The notes under the pieces: model-generated
Databases searched by the model: none
Told to the model about the DNA's origin: nothing
The model's input: the letters and a program-made list of their open reading frames with translations, nothing else
Position numbers and translations under genes: made by a program
NCBI RefSeq assembly: GCF_016859285.1
Contig: NC_053416.1
Coordinates: 407,501-471,500, forward strand
Reading direction: 5' to 3'
Length of the DNA stretch: 64,000 nucleotides
Origin: Xiphias gladius
Lineage: Eukaryota; Chordata; Actinopteri; Istiophoriformes; Xiphiidae
Part shown: positions 36,801-46,830 of the stretch, in pieces
Layout of the letters: the number at the start of each line of letters is the position of its first letter
Position numbering within the stretch: the first letter of the stretch is position 1

Positions 36801-36900
36801 GCTGCGAGTCGTCGGTGCGGTTGGAGAAGTTGGAGCGCGGCAGCGGCGGCTGCGTCCCGGCGTACAGATCCGCCGAGGTGTCGTTGGTCCACAGACTCAT
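23424..36900 (-). CDS. adra1b-like: Alpha-1 adrenergic receptor, ADRA1B-like (five exons)
   Basis: Joining exons 36900-36583, 35190-34939, 32412-32040, 24019-23898 and 23801-23424 (minus strand) gives 480 aa; all junctions are GT-AG and in phase. The protein is a Gq-coupled class A receptor for adrenaline and noradrenaline in the plasma membrane. It has three N-tail glycosylation sequons (NDT, NFS, NRT), TM1 with GNILVILS, amine-binding Asp125 in TM3, the DRY motif at 142-144, CWLP in TM6, and NPIIY in TM7. [25 protein letters not shown] and a C-tail [14 protein letters not shown] resemble ADRA1B most, although LRIHCRN and DRYVGV recall ADRA1D. Fish subtype (1b paralogue or 1d) is not settled. 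Mammalian ADRA1 genes have one coding intron, at the end of TM6; it is conserved here as intron 3, and three further introns are present. Confidence 0.93.
23898..24019 (-). CDS. adra1b-like: Receptor exon 4 (ECL3, TM7)
   Basis: Codes residues 315-355, [15 protein letters not shown] to YSREFKQ, including NPIIY. The acceptor is GTCTTCAG and the donor CAG|GTACCG. Intron 4 is phase 0 and only 96 bp. Confidence 0.93.
24288..25566. repeat. Polypyrimidine minisatellite in receptor intron 3
   Basis: About 1.3 kb of almost pure C/T on the plus strand (purine-rich in the receptor transcript). It has a higher-order unit of about 170 bp (for example CTCGTTTCCTTCTCTCCTCC followed by TTTGTTTCCTTGTTTCTTCA and CACCTAATCTCATTGTCTCC), with at least five partial copies built from CTCCT/CTTGTCT submotifs. 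The long open frames within it (up to 316 codons of Ser/Leu/Pro) come from the repeat and are not genes. Confidence 0.92.
25567..30720. other. Receptor intron 3, central part
   Basis: Non-coding intron DNA, moderately AT-rich, with short ORFs only. A short ATT repeat lies near 27317-27340. No known repeat family, RNA gene or conserved exon was recognised. Confidence 0.55.
30721..30960. repeat. Two abutting dispersed repeat fragments
   Basis: CATTTGGCAAATGCTTTTAT and GGGGATCGAACCGCC (30730-30825) resemble a very common fish repeat with a tRNA-like end. It is followed directly by a (CCGATAT)-rich piece (30826-30930, GCCTGACCGATATATCGATC) that I recall as another widespread fish repeat. Both are fragments. 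Confidence 0.55.
31380..31505. repeat. AT-rich dispersed element fragment (TTATCGAT family)
   Basis: Contains CTGCTTCTCACATG and GGTTATTTTCATTATCGATC, landmarks of a non-autonomous repeat with other copies at 32520-32866, 36070-36480, 41245-41550 and 46650-46830. Confidence 0.65.
31560..31795 (+). mobile_element. LINE 3'-end fragment in intron 3
   Basis: TTGGATTGTAAAGCACTTTG followed by AATTGCTTTTGTGTTTGAAA and TGTGCTATTAAAATAA is the 3' end typical of fish L2/Rex-type LINEs. No coding part remains. Confidence 0.65.
32040..32412 (-). CDS. adra1b-like: Receptor exon 3 (ECL2 to TM6)
   Basis: Codes residue 191 to the first base of codon 315: [10 protein letters not shown] with the disulfide Cys, TM5, ICL3 and TM6 to LVLPIG. 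The donor is G|GTATGT. Intron 3 is phase 1, 8020 bp, at the position of the single intron of mammalian ADRA1 genes. Confidence 0.95.
32520..32866. repeat. AT-rich dispersed element (TTATCGAT family) in intron 2
   Basis: Starts GCAGCAGTTATTAATTTAAT and ends CATTATTTGCAACCCTAAGA; inner landmarks TTTCCGGCTTCTCAAATGTG and CAGTTAATCGAGGATAG. The ends are roughly inverted (ATTAATCGATT / AATCGA), as in MITE-like elements. Confidence 0.7.
32885..33760 (+). mobile_element. Decayed LINE reverse transcriptase fragment in intron 2
   Basis: Encodes RT pieces: [13 protein letters not shown], a [12 protein letters not shown] motif (family [12 protein letters not shown]), then in other frames [11 protein letters not shown] and a C-terminal [12 protein letters not shown]. 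The active-site YADD region is only partly visible (DDANLC in a shifted frame near 33222). It is 5'-truncated, frameshifted and antisense to the receptor gene. Confidence 0.82.
33789..33863. repeat. (GT)n microsatellite in intron 2
   Basis: About 36 GT units with two TTG interruptions at its end. Confidence 0.97.
34939..35190 (-). CDS. adra1b-like: Receptor exon 2 (TM3, TM4)
   Basis: Codes residues 107-190, VLDYWVFG to GWKQPPSQ, holding Asp125 and DRY. The acceptor is TCTCTGCAG and the donor CAG|GTACCG. Intron 2 is phase 0 and 2526 bp. Confidence 0.95.
35410..35458. repeat. Perfect 23-bp inverted repeat with 3-nt loop (intron 1)
   Basis: Arm 1 is 35410-35432 (starts CCGAGAAAGATTC), loop 35433-35435, arm 2 is 35436-35458, an exact reverse complement. 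It would fold into a 23-bp hairpin in DNA or in the receptor pre-mRNA. No element family was recognised. Confidence 0.95.
36070..36480. repeat. AT-rich dispersed element (TTATCGAT family), intron 1
   Basis: AACTAACAATTATTTACGCT, ACTCATCGATGAAATC and AGCAGAAGCTGGAACTG match the landmarks of the copies at 32520-32866 and 41245-41550. Divergent. Confidence 0.5.
36583..36900 (-). CDS. adra1b-like: Receptor exon 1 (N-tail, TM1, TM2)
   Basis: Codes residues 1-106, from MSLWTNDTS to SATLE. The donor is GAG|GTCAGG, a non-consensus but acceptable GT site; splicing to exon 2 restores LEVLDYW, which matches the family. Intron 1 is phase 0 and 1392 bp. Confidence 0.92.
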
Positions 36901-37230
36901 GCTTTTGTTCGCGGAGGTCGTGACTGAACACGTATTTTAAACCACCGAGACGTTTCCCTTCAGCGGCTCTGGCCGGAAGCTCCGCCGCTCGGCAACCTTT
37001 AAAAACCCCGAGTATGTCCCGGTAAAAATCCGGCAAAAGCCGAGCGATGACGGTCCCGCTCGCGGTCAGATCCCACGCGCGAGAGGAGCGCTCGCGTCGG
37101 GCTCGGTTCGCGCGGGAGGCGCGCGGAGCAGCGGCAGGTGGAAGGCGTCGGGTCAGCTCGGTGTCTCCGGACGGTCACGCAGCCCGCTGCCGGCCGGGGG
37201 AGCTCCTCCTCGGGTTAAACTGCCGATCCG
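36901..37230 (-). promoter_or_regulatory. GC-rich promoter region of the adrenergic receptor
   Basis: CpG-dense DNA upstream of the receptor ATG (many CGCG, GCGCG and CCGG around 37060-37220), in contrast to AT-rich flanks. No clear TATA. It is a CpG-island-like promoter by composition; the transcription start cannot be placed from sequence alone. Confidence 0.55.
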
Positions 37231-37375
37231 GTAGCGGGTCACGGATCTCTGTCCTTTTATGGTCCAAGTGTCTAATGTGGGAAAGTTTGGATGAAGAGAA
37301 GGAAAAAAAAGGAAAAGGACGACGAGACAGAAACCGCTGCATCCGTCTCTCACGGTGGGAGAGAGACACTGACGC

Positions 37376-37464
37376 TCTCTCTCTCTCTCTCTCTGCGAGA
37401 TCATAGATAGACGGATGGAGAGAGAGAGAGAGAGAGAGAGATGGATGATAGATAGATAGATAGA

Positions 37465-37500
<36 letters not shown>

Positions 37501-37521
37501 TGATAGATAGATAGAAAGAGA

Positions 37522-37559
<38 letters not shown>

Positions 37560-37598
37560 TAGAAAGAGAGAGAGAGATAGATGATAGATAGATAGAGA

Positions 37599-37634
<36 letters not shown>

Positions 37635-37646
37635 TGATAGATAGAT

Positions 37647-37683
<37 letters not shown>

Positions 37684-37720
37684 TAGAAAGATAGATGGAT
37701 GATAAATAGATAGAGAGAGA

Positions 37721-37760
<40 letters not shown>

Positions 37761-38213
37761 TGATAGATAGATAGAAAGAGAGATGGAGAGAGAGAGAGAG
37801 AGAGATGATAGATAGATAGATAGAAAGAGAGATAGAGAGAGAGAGATGGATGATAGATAGATAGAAAGAGATGGAGAGAGATGGATGATAGATAGATAGA
37901 TAGATAGAGAGATGGAGAGAGAGAGAGAGAGAGATGGATAGAAAGATAGATGGATGATAAATAGATAGAGAGAGAGATGGAGAGATGGATAGAAAGATAG
38001 ATAGAGAGATGGAGAGAGAGAGAGAGAGAGAGATGGATAGAAAGATAGATGGATGATAAATAGATAGAAAGAGAGATGGAGAGAGAGAGAGAGAGAGAGA
38101 TGGATAGAAAGAGAGATGGAGAGAGAGAGAGAGAGAGAGAGAGATGGATGATAGATAGATAGAAAGAGAGAGAGAGAGAGAGAGAGATGGATAGAAAGAT
38201 AGATGGATGATAA

Positions 38214-38244
<31 letters not shown>

Positions 38245-38281
38245 TAGAAAGAGAGAGAGAGAGATAGATAGAAAGAGAGAT

Positions 38282-38316
<35 letters not shown>

Positions 38317-38437
38317 TAGAAAGATAGATAGAGAGATGGAGAGAGAGAGAGAGAGATGGATAGAAAGATAGATGGATGATAAATAGATAGAGAGAGAGAG
38401 AGAGAGAGAGATAGATAGAAAGAGAGATGGAGAGATA
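37376..38437. repeat. GA/GATA compound microsatellite block
   Basis: About 1.06 kb of (GA)n blocks alternating with GATGGATGATAGATAGATAGA-type segments (unit boundaries vary, roughly 50-80 bp). It starts about 475 bp upstream of the receptor ATG. The long minus-strand open frame over it (Ser/Leu/Tyr/Ile only) is a repeat artefact. Confidence 0.97.
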
Positions 38438-39737
38438 CTTTGCTTAACCTGGGGTTAAGCAGCAGCATCAAACAGATCAAACAGACGTGATAATAGACGA
38501 ATGTAGACCAGTGTTTCTCATGGTTCAAGTGAGTAACATCAGTCCTGAAATACTCAAAACACCTGCACTACACCAGCCGGGGGGGGGGCTGCAGCCCCCC
38601 AACCCCTGCTGGCTAGAATGACACACAGTGGAAATACGATTTCACCTTTATATATAATCTGTGATGAAAACAGTTCTAACAGTTTGCATTCGGGTGGATG
38701 TTTTATTGTGATGCGGTCCAAGTAGGAAAAATGTGGTCATGTGAAGGATGACCATATAAATGATTTCTGACCACAACGGCTCGCCCTCACCTCAGCCGAA
38801 TGTTTGGAGGAGCTGCTGAACGCACGGTACCCGGCTACGCCAGGTTACTGGCTCAGAAAATAACAAAAAACGGAGTATTTCTTTACGTTAAATCGTCCAA
38901 AACCAATAAAGAACAGGCTGGATGGAAAAACGTCGTCAGGGTGAAGCTGCACGTTGGCTGCTGGAGACAAAAACAAAGGCTGTGCAGACAGGACGGATGT
39001 CTCCAGTGTCTGCGACATGACGCATCATTAATGTTGAATAAAACACCACAAAGTCGGAGTCACGTGTTGAGTCTCCATGTATGTATGACTTTGTTTTCTT
39101 GCCGTAGGTTTAAATATCCTCTCTTACGTTCATATTTTATATCCTGCTGTAAAATTATTTCCATGCAAGTTTCAGGTTTAACTGTAGAAAATGTCCCTCG
39201 CTACATTTGTCTGTCGTTTAAACATGAATATGCACTTTTGATTGCTGCTACTGAACGAAAGAGGAGGAAACTGACCCCACTGCTTCCTTTTGGAGGGTCT
39301 CATGTTCGCTAACTTGCAGAGCGCGGCAATAAGAATGGATCCATTTCTAATCGAACAAAGTCGGGAACCAGATGCGAGGCAGCGTGTCGGTGAGGAGTCG
39401 GAGCTGCAGCTGAAAATCCAAACAAAGAGGCTGCAGAGGCGACGAGCGGCAGCCTGTGGCAGAGAAAAACATAATACTGGGATCGCACGTGATGAGCCGA
39501 CGAGGTTTCGAGAAAAATGATGTGTTTCACAGAAAACCTTCCTCTGGACCCCCATGAAAAAAATAGTGACGACCACTGAACTAGATGTAGGACAAGAAAG
39601 AGTCTGATATGGACAAACCGTGTAGAAAAAGACAGAATACAGTTATTAACATTTGTACAAATAAGACCTATGTGAAATATTTAAGAACACAATGTAATTT
39701 AACAGACCAGAGATGAGCACGTGGCTTCATTTACAGT
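38438..39737. other. Intergenic DNA, no gene recognised
   Basis: A plus-strand open frame at 38800-39312 (170 codons) has no recognisable domain, no signal sequence and no splice evidence; I treat it as chance. Nothing else was seen. Confidence 0.45.
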
Positions 39738-40338
39738 TCACAGTGTAAAAGGAAATTGTGCTAAATTGCATGGTTCTTCTATAGAAGTGGGATTACAGAC
39801 AATAGTGGGTTTGATTATAATAACAGCCTGAGCATCTTCACTGATTACTGAGGTCTCTGCAGGTTCCACAGTTCCACAGGCAGGACCAACCTCCTGTTTG
39901 CGGGCGGGTGAGTCTGCAACCGAAGGTGTCCCCTGCAGGTTGGACAGCATCCTCTTCCAGAGCTGACCTTCCTGGTACAACGCCTGCAGAATCTTACACT
40001 GAAGGATCGCTGAGTCTCTGGGGGAAGCAGAACCAGCTCTGCCCTTTCTAGCAGAGGGTCCACTGTTCCCGGCCCGCTCCAGCCTGTTATCCAGGTGCAC
40101 CCCCAGGCACTCCTCAACGTCCTCCCCCAGGAATGGAAACAGGGGTCAGTGGAGGCTCGGTACGCCCGTAGTTCCAGTGGTGAGCTGCAGGTGGGCCAAC
40201 GTTGCCAAGAGGAAGAGGCTGGTTGTGGATTACCGTAGGACCCAAGTAGTCCACCAGGCTTCTGTACTCAGCTGCCTGTTTTCTGCTGATCAAGGAGATG
40301 TCGGAGAACTTCTGCAGCCAGAAGAACATGACAGACAT
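39738..40338 (-). mobile_element. Probable decayed LINE relic
   Basis: Minus-strand frames hold EECLGVHLDNRLERAG (split across two frames near 40085-40140), which resembles the YLGVHLDNRLDW motif after the RT domain of fish LINEs. Downstream LQALYQEGQLWKR is compatible with the decayed continuation. The pieces at 39738-40100 and 40114-40338 are in different frames. A host gene is the alternative but I recognise no host family. Confidence 0.4.
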
Positions 40339-41244
40339 GAACAGAACGATCCGCAGCCGGCACCTTTAGTTTCTTCACAAAACGTGGCCTTTTCTCGTTA
40401 TACATTCTAAACGTTGTGTGTACGGTGGCCCAGAGGCGCAAAACACAAAAGCATCGGCCATATTAACAACACACAACACTGGACAGAACACAAAACACAT
40501 TAACAAACTTCAGTCTCACATAGGAGTTGACAACTTGGAAGGCCTGACAAAAATGTGATGTAAATGTCAATAAACTCGTGTCCTCAGTAAATAGTTGTAG
40601 GTCTGTTGGATCTGCATGTGAAATTTGTCGAAACCAGACACCAAGTTACTAACAAACCAAATCGGCCCAGTTTTGATTCAGAGAGGAGCGAATGAGACAC
40701 AGGGAATCTCATCTTCGTCAGACTCCGAGCGAGCTGCTGTTTTCATTCCCTCTATATGTGACCACACTGTGTGATATGAGCCCGGTATCAAGTCACTCCC
40801 AGTCAAGGTCGCCCAGTTTCAAGTGATAAAAGGAGCCCACTGGGAGTGTGTGGTCTATTTTCAGATCAGTTAGACATGTGTAACATGCCGTTGGCAGCAA
40901 GACATCAACAACGTCCTGCTGGTGTGTTGTTGTGTGGAAAGAGCGACAGCCAATCAGAGCGCCGGTCCTCAGGAGGGCGGAGAGAGTGCCCCTGACGTTC
41001 GCTCCAGTTTGTTGCTCTCAGACCAGACTGGATCACCAACTGGGAATAGTGGGCGACTGCCCAGGGGCCCCTATCACCCCTGCCAGGTCCTCCACCCTCC
41101 CTCTTGTGGCCCCAGGTTTCTAGAGGGACTCAGAACTGATCTCGTTTCATTTATATTGGCTGTCAAATTATTTTTCTTTCTGCGTCTAATTAATGAACAG
41201 ACAGAAAACGCCAGTAAGGTTGAATTAATCCATCACAGGTGAAC

Positions 41245-41550
41245 TGTGAACCTGCAACTAACAATTATCTTCATTATCGATACGTCTGACAATTATTTTC
41301 GTTAATAATCGACTGATTATTCACCGACTAAAATGTCAGAAAATACTGGAAAATGCCTCTTTATTCCCTAAAGCCCATGCTAACATGTTAATTGCTTTTT
41401 TTGTCTGACCAACAGTCAGAAACATAAACATTTTGAGTTCACTGTCACAGAAAACTGGGAAACTATCAAATATTCACGTCAGAAGCTGGAACCAGTACAT
41501 TTTTGGAATGTTTGATCATGATTAATCATGAGTAATTGATTAAAATCTAA
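41245..41550. repeat. AT-rich dispersed element (TTATCGAT family)
   Basis: Starts CTGCAACTAACAATTATCTT with CATTATCGATACG, runs through AAAATGTCAGAAAATACTGG and GTTCACTGTCACAG, to AGAAGCTGGAACCAGTA. This is the most complete member here and matches a repeat I know to be abundant in fish. Confidence 0.75.
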
Positions 41551-41903
41551 GCTCTAGAGAAAATGACATGTATACTGGGGGTCGACAGGGGCCCAACAAC
41601 AAATTTTTGCACCAGGGCCCCTGAGGAGTTTAGTCCCTGTCTCATTTATTTTTTAATCCCTGGTTTATTTATTTATTTCCTCAAAATAAATAAACCAGGC
41701 AGGGCCTCGTTCCCTGAAAGCATCTAAAGGCTCAGATGATGGTAAAATCTATTTTAGGAATCTTCTGATGCTTAACAGTTGTTTTCCAAAAGCACAGACG
41801 CTCTTAGAAATGGTCAAGTGTGTTTACATTTTTATTCCGTGTCTGTTTCCATCGGAAAACTACAGCTAACTGCTAATATGCTAGCATCAGCCCACTGCAA
41901 AAG

Positions 41904-41956
41904 CCTAGCTAGCTTTTTTCAAGCTAGCTAGCCTAGCTAGCTTGAAGCTAGCTAGG
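41904..41956. repeat. TAGC-rich palindromic cluster
   Basis: Alternating CCTAGCTAGCTT and AAGCTAGCTAGG blocks form overlapping inverted repeats that could extrude as small cruciforms. Confidence 0.8.
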
Positions 41957-42164
41957 TTGGACTTACCTGTTGTTTGTTGTCGCCGAGGGCAGTGATGTCA
42001 CAAATGGATGAATCCACGTTGAAATGACGCGAACGCGAGCGCAAGCGAGTCACGGAGAGTTTTAGGTTTTGAAGTCTGTTTTTGTTGGAGAGTTTTTAGT
42101 TGCAGTTTAGTTGTTTTTGATCCCACACACAGTCACACACACTCACACACACCGTCACGTACCT

Positions 42165-42245
42165 TCAGCAGGAATCGAACCCACATCTTTACGCTGTCAC
42201 GACGCGCTCGGATGCGACAGCCGTCCCCGCTGGACCATCTTCAGC
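42165..42245 (-). repeat. tRNA-like fragment 1
   Basis: On the minus strand GATGGTCCAGCGGGGACGG resembles an A box and GGGTTCGATTCC is a perfect B box. The acceptor ends do not pair, so it is a tRNA pseudogene or SINE head, not a tRNA gene. Confidence 0.5.
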
Positions 42246-42543
42246 GCTGACAAACCACCCGGGAGAGAAAGAAGATCAGACTGAAGGAGGAACCTGCAGA
42301 AAACTCACCTCCACCAACCTGCGGAGGAAAACTAACTCTATCGACGGTCGAGCAGAAATCTGAAGCGTGTTTAGAGGCTGAAACACGTTGGCGCTGACAA
42401 ACTGACTGAATGAGTTTAAACTGAAACACTGAGCGACGACGGAGAGTCAGACTGGAGGTTTATTCTCTTGATTCTGAGGAAAAGTCAGATCACTGAGAAT
42501 AACTTGACTCTAGTGAAAGAACAAGTCCAGAAAACCCAGTCCT

Positions 42544-42612
42544 GGTAGCTCACCTGGTAGAGCAGGTGGTTTATTAGTACTAGGTCGGGAGTTCAGATCT
42601 CACCTTCAACCT
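42544..42612 (+). repeat. tRNA-like fragment 2 (SINE head)
   Basis: TAGCTCACCTGGTAGAGCAG is a good A box with D arm, and GGGAGTTCAGATCTC a degenerate B box. The acceptor stem does not close. Confidence 0.6.
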
Positions 42613-43179
42613 TGCTCCACAAAATCTCTCTTCCTTTGAATTCATTTCTGTCCATAATTTACCGTAAAACCTGCAAAATCTCGTTTGATCTTCAGCCTCA
42701 GACAAAATCATGGGTCTGCATTTTTGAACCATAAAGAATAAAACAGGTCGCTGCAGTTCACTCATGAATAATTCAACCTGTCTTAGAAAACCACTCAAAA
42801 CAACTTAACACACGTCAGAAAGGTCTTTCCCAAAGTCAAGTTGAGTTTTTCTTGACTCTCTCTGGTTTCAAGAAGCAAACGCTCATTTCCAGAAAGTGTT
42901 TTCGACAAGTTGTTTTCTGCTGGAGAAGCTGAACAAGGCCGGATCACCACATGGGGAAAGAGGTCGACCGTCCTGGAGTCCCAGAACTCCCAGAGACCCT
43001 GAAGCTCCAGGTTCACTGTGTGTCAGCTGGTTGAAGCTCACTTCATCCAATGTAATCGATGCACAACAGTAACCACTGATATTTAAGGGTCTTAAAGGTG
43101 CAGGTTTCTGCTTAATGAGCTGATCCTGAGGACGGTCTCTGTGTAAAAGTCGAGTCCGGTGAGGACATGTGGTTTCTGT

Positions 43180-43250
43180 GGCTCGGAAGGTAAAGTAGGT
43201 TCACCTGTGAGCACAGGGCTGCTGGTTGAACTCTCAGCGCAGGCTGGTTT
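43180..43250 (+). repeat. tRNA-like fragment 3 (SINE head)
   Basis: GTGGCTCGGAAGGTAAAGTA and GCTGGTTGAACTCTCAGC look like worn A and B boxes with tRNA spacing. Confidence 0.45.
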
Positions 43251-43336
43251 CTGCTGTTGGCAGAAAGGTGTTGTACGCTTTTTGTAAAGACCTGCAACCA
43301 TAATCCTTCCCTGCACTGATTTAGTTGCCTGACTTC

Positions 43337-43701
43337 AAAGGTCCCATATTGTAGAAAGTCTGGTCTAGGTTCAATATAAATACCGTGAAAGTCTCAAAGC
43401 GCTCAATCCACAGAAAAATGGACACAGCCTGTATTAAGAAACTGAGCCTTAAAATGAGCCGTCAGGACTTTTGTACCTTTGTGATGTCACAAGAAAACAG
43501 TCGCTGCCCCCAGCGAATCCCACCTGGACCCACCGTCTAACCTTACAGGAGTGTTTACTGAAGTCTGCTATATCTTTATTCTTTAGTTTGCCTGAGACTC
43601 TCTTCTGATTGGTTTTTGGTGCTTAGAGCCACTAATATATCTTCTTATTTATGTCGACACTTCATATAAAACACTGGAAAAGTGTAAACTATGGGACCTT
43701 T
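43337..43701. mobile_element. MITE with AAAGGTCCCATA ends
   Basis: A 365-bp non-coding element with perfect 12-bp terminal inverted repeats: AAAGGTCCCATA (43337-43348) and TATGGGACCTTT (43690-43701), and weaker pairing further in. No clear target duplication was seen. It is a non-autonomous DNA transposon of uncertain superfamily (hAT-like ends are possible). Confidence 0.8.
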
Positions 43702-43979
43702 AAACCTGAACTAACTGATGTCCGTGTTTTCAGCAGAAACATTAGTGACGACAACACTGACATATTTTCACCTTTAAGTTGATATGTTGAACTGGTTAAC
43801 AGTTTATTTCCACATCCAGCAGTTATGGAGCGACATGATCCTTCATCTGGATCTGGTGTCTGTGTATCAAACAAACAGCATCAGAAACACAACGGAGTAA
43901 CAACTAGTTGTTTAGGTCGTTTTTACAAAACTACAGTGACGGTGAAGAGAGGACCGTAGGTTAGTAGCTAAGCTAACAG

Positions 43980-44700
43980 GGAAGGTAACGTTACCTGGCA
44001 GAGCATATAGAATCACGCTTCAATCCAAACAGTCCCACGGTGCTTGTGAACTTCTGCGTTTAGGTCTACGTGGCTGAAAAACCCTTCGCACGTTGTACGG
44101 ACAAATATCATGATACAGAGCAAACGACGAGACAGCGAGTAATGTGACTGACGTTAGCTTAGTTCTGGGTTAGCGAGCTGTGGCTACAGTTGCTGCAGTG
44201 AAGCTAAACATGCAGAGAGGACGAGACGGTTTCCCAGAACCAGCGCAGCAGCTGCAGACAGAGACACTCACAACGCTCCTGCTCCTATAGCTGACACCAC
44301 ACCAACCACATCTCCCGGTAAACTAGAGAGTAGCCTGATGTCCGGGGACCAGTAATTTAACGTCACGTGACACCGGTACCTGCTTGCTAACCAAGCAGTT
44401 GGGATTAGATCAGACATTCACAATCAGGACAAAACGATAGTGACCTACTGGCTCAGTGAAACATAGTAGAACTAATGTTTTCACTCCTGTCAAGCAGAAA
44501 CAGAGCAACCTCCACGTCCGTCTTCATGTCTTTCACCTCTGTGAGGTAGTTGGACTGGCCCTCCTGACTACCGGGACAGATCCTGGTGGGTCGGTGGACC
44601 GTGCACACACAGAAGGGACAGCTAGCGGCCCGTGAGGAGATATTTACTGAATTTGACAAGAGGTGTGTTGAATGAGAATCGCTGACCGTACCTTTAAGGT
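43980..44700 (-). repeat. Dispersed repeat, copy 2 (inverted to 8972-9545)
   Basis: The reverse complement starts TAAAGGTACGGTCAGCGATT and shares the long core with copy 1 up to ATATGCTCTGCCAG. It carries an internal segment (about 44485-44665) absent from copy 1 and may extend to about 43740. Confidence 0.75.
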
Positions 44701-45571
44701 AGAAAAATGCATCAATGACTGACTTAAATGGGTTCTCAAAATGAAGATTGTTTGCAACGATCCGGAGGAAAAGTAGACCTCTCTGACATGTTGACTGTCT
44801 CTTTCTCTTTTTCTCTTTCATCCCTTCTTAAAACTTTTTCCCATCATCCCTCTCTCCCTTTGTTTTCCATCAGTCTATTAGCATCAGTGTTGATCCATAG
44901 GTGAGCAGGTTTAAAGAGTTTGTGAGGAATTTAAAGTCAGGAGGACGTTGTCTCACTTCACATTGACTCACATTCTTCGTCTGAGGCCTGTGACCTAAGA
45001 AAACTTGCATGGAGACTGACTCGTGAACACGTGTCTTATTTCACAGTTAAAGAATTTCCATCAGCTCCATCCAGGCTGGATCCTCATGTTAGAACACACT
45101 CACAAATAATTGTGTTGTGTTACCTGGATGGTCCGAATGGTTGGGAAGGTGAGTTGCGTGTGGTTGCTATGGTAACAGGAGACTGTCCTCCTCGGTCAGA
45201 GATTTGTCTATGCCCAGCTAAATGCTAACATCACAGTACTAACATGACGATGCTAACAGGTATAATGTTTGTCACATTCGCCATCTTGGTTTAGCATGTT
45301 AGCATGCTAACTGCTAATTAGCTTTAACACAAGGTCCAGCTGAGGCTGATGGGAAAGGGATTTGTGTTGAAGATATTTGATCATGAACCAAAATACTGGA
45401 GAATTAAAACGTTTTTACACTTGTTCACTTCAGCTAACACTCTTTACATTATCACACTTAACATTTACTTAATTTGACCTGTTTTTACTTTATTTAAGCA
45501 ATAATGTCAGTCTGGTTTCCATATTGTAATTTCATCCCTTGAGAAGGATCCTTCTTCCTGTGTTTTCCTTC

Positions 45572-45573
<2 letters not shown>

Positions 45574-45647
<74 letters not shown>
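45574..45647. repeat. (GT)n microsatellite
   Basis: About 37 uninterrupted GT units. Confidence 0.98.
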
Positions 45648-45650
<3 letters not shown>

Positions 45651-45899
45651 CGTAGATAGAGAGTGTCATATGTTGTACAGACTATACAAAGCTTATATAA
45701 ATAAAACTTAAGTGTTGCTGTGACTGGTGGATGGACTCGTCCAGCCATGTTGTCGAGGTCTTTGTTTACCCCTCAGAGAACGTTTGCTGATAGCAGCTTC
45801 CAGCTTATTTTTCAGCCTTGTCATGAACGGGCTCGAGGTGTTTAGGAGAGCTGCTCGCTCTGATGAAAACACACACAAACCATCAGAGAGAGAGGAGTC

Positions 45900-45903
<4 letters not shown>

Positions 45904-45931
<28 letters not shown>
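45904..45931. repeat. (GT)n microsatellite
   Basis: About 14 GT units. Confidence 0.95.
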
Positions 45932-45935
<4 letters not shown>

Positions 45936-46649
45936 GCACTATTATCTGTTCGATATTACCTGCAGGGCTCGTCTGAAAATGAGCCAGCGCTCTGTCAGCA
46001 AACACCAGATGAATGTTCCAACACTGCTCATTCTTCAGATGCAGGTTGATTTTAAGCCTCAGCGTTGTAATTATAACAATATCACATCCTATAGAGTAAA
46101 ATACATGAGTTATACAACTTGAATTAGCTATAGAGGAAGAACCGATAGAGGAACATTTGGTCCTGCAACATGACGATGTAAAAAATCCCTAAGCTTGGAG
46201 ATACATGTTTTTCACGGGACAGAAACAACATTTATCCTCAAACGTTATGGATGACAGAGAGCTTTCTCTCGTTGGACAAACTAACAGACTTCCCCTGCCG
46301 CGGATTGATATTTTAGTTTCTCAAACATCTGAATCATCCCTTTAATCCAAAACATAAATACACGTGATGAACAGAGTTTCGGAGGAAATCTGCATCAAGC
46401 ACCAGCTTCTCCTTCCCATGACCCCGGAGTCATCACACGTCTCACGGCTTATTCACTCAGATAAATATCTACGTACAGCAAAGACAGAAACTATACTTTC
46501 CTGATAGGGGGCTTAATACACAGGGCCAGATTAACCTCCCGAGGGGCCCCAGGGCAAAAGGTTTGTTGATGGGCTCCTGTTGACCCCCGCTATAGATGTC
46601 AGTGTCATCATTTTCCCAGAAACCAAACAGGACTCTAGACCTGGAATTG

Positions 46650-46830
46650 TTACATGATTAATCCACTAGTCGACAGAAAATTAGTTGGCAACAACATTCA
46701 AATGTTCCAGCTTCTCAAATTTGAGTATCTGATTTTTTTCCCAGTTTTTCCGTTGACAGTGAACTCAACATCTCTGGGTTTCTGACGCAGTTTGAATCTG
46801 TTCATGTATTGATAATGAAAATAAATGTTC
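46650..46830. repeat. AT-rich dispersed element (TTATCGAT family), inverted copy
   Basis: ATGATTAATCCACTAGTCGA, TTCCAGCTTCTCAAATTTGA and GACAGTGAACTCAACATC match landmarks of the family, partly in opposite orientation. Confidence 0.55.

Noticed and set aside
37401-38528. 375-codon Ser/Leu-rich minus-strand frame
   Set aside because: Translation of the GA/GATA microsatellite.
38800-39312. 170-codon frame
   Set aside because: No domain, low-quality composition and no supporting splice or promoter features.
42165-42245. Candidate unusual tRNA gene
   Set aside because: B box is perfect, but acceptor halves do not pair and the D and anticodon arms are irregular.
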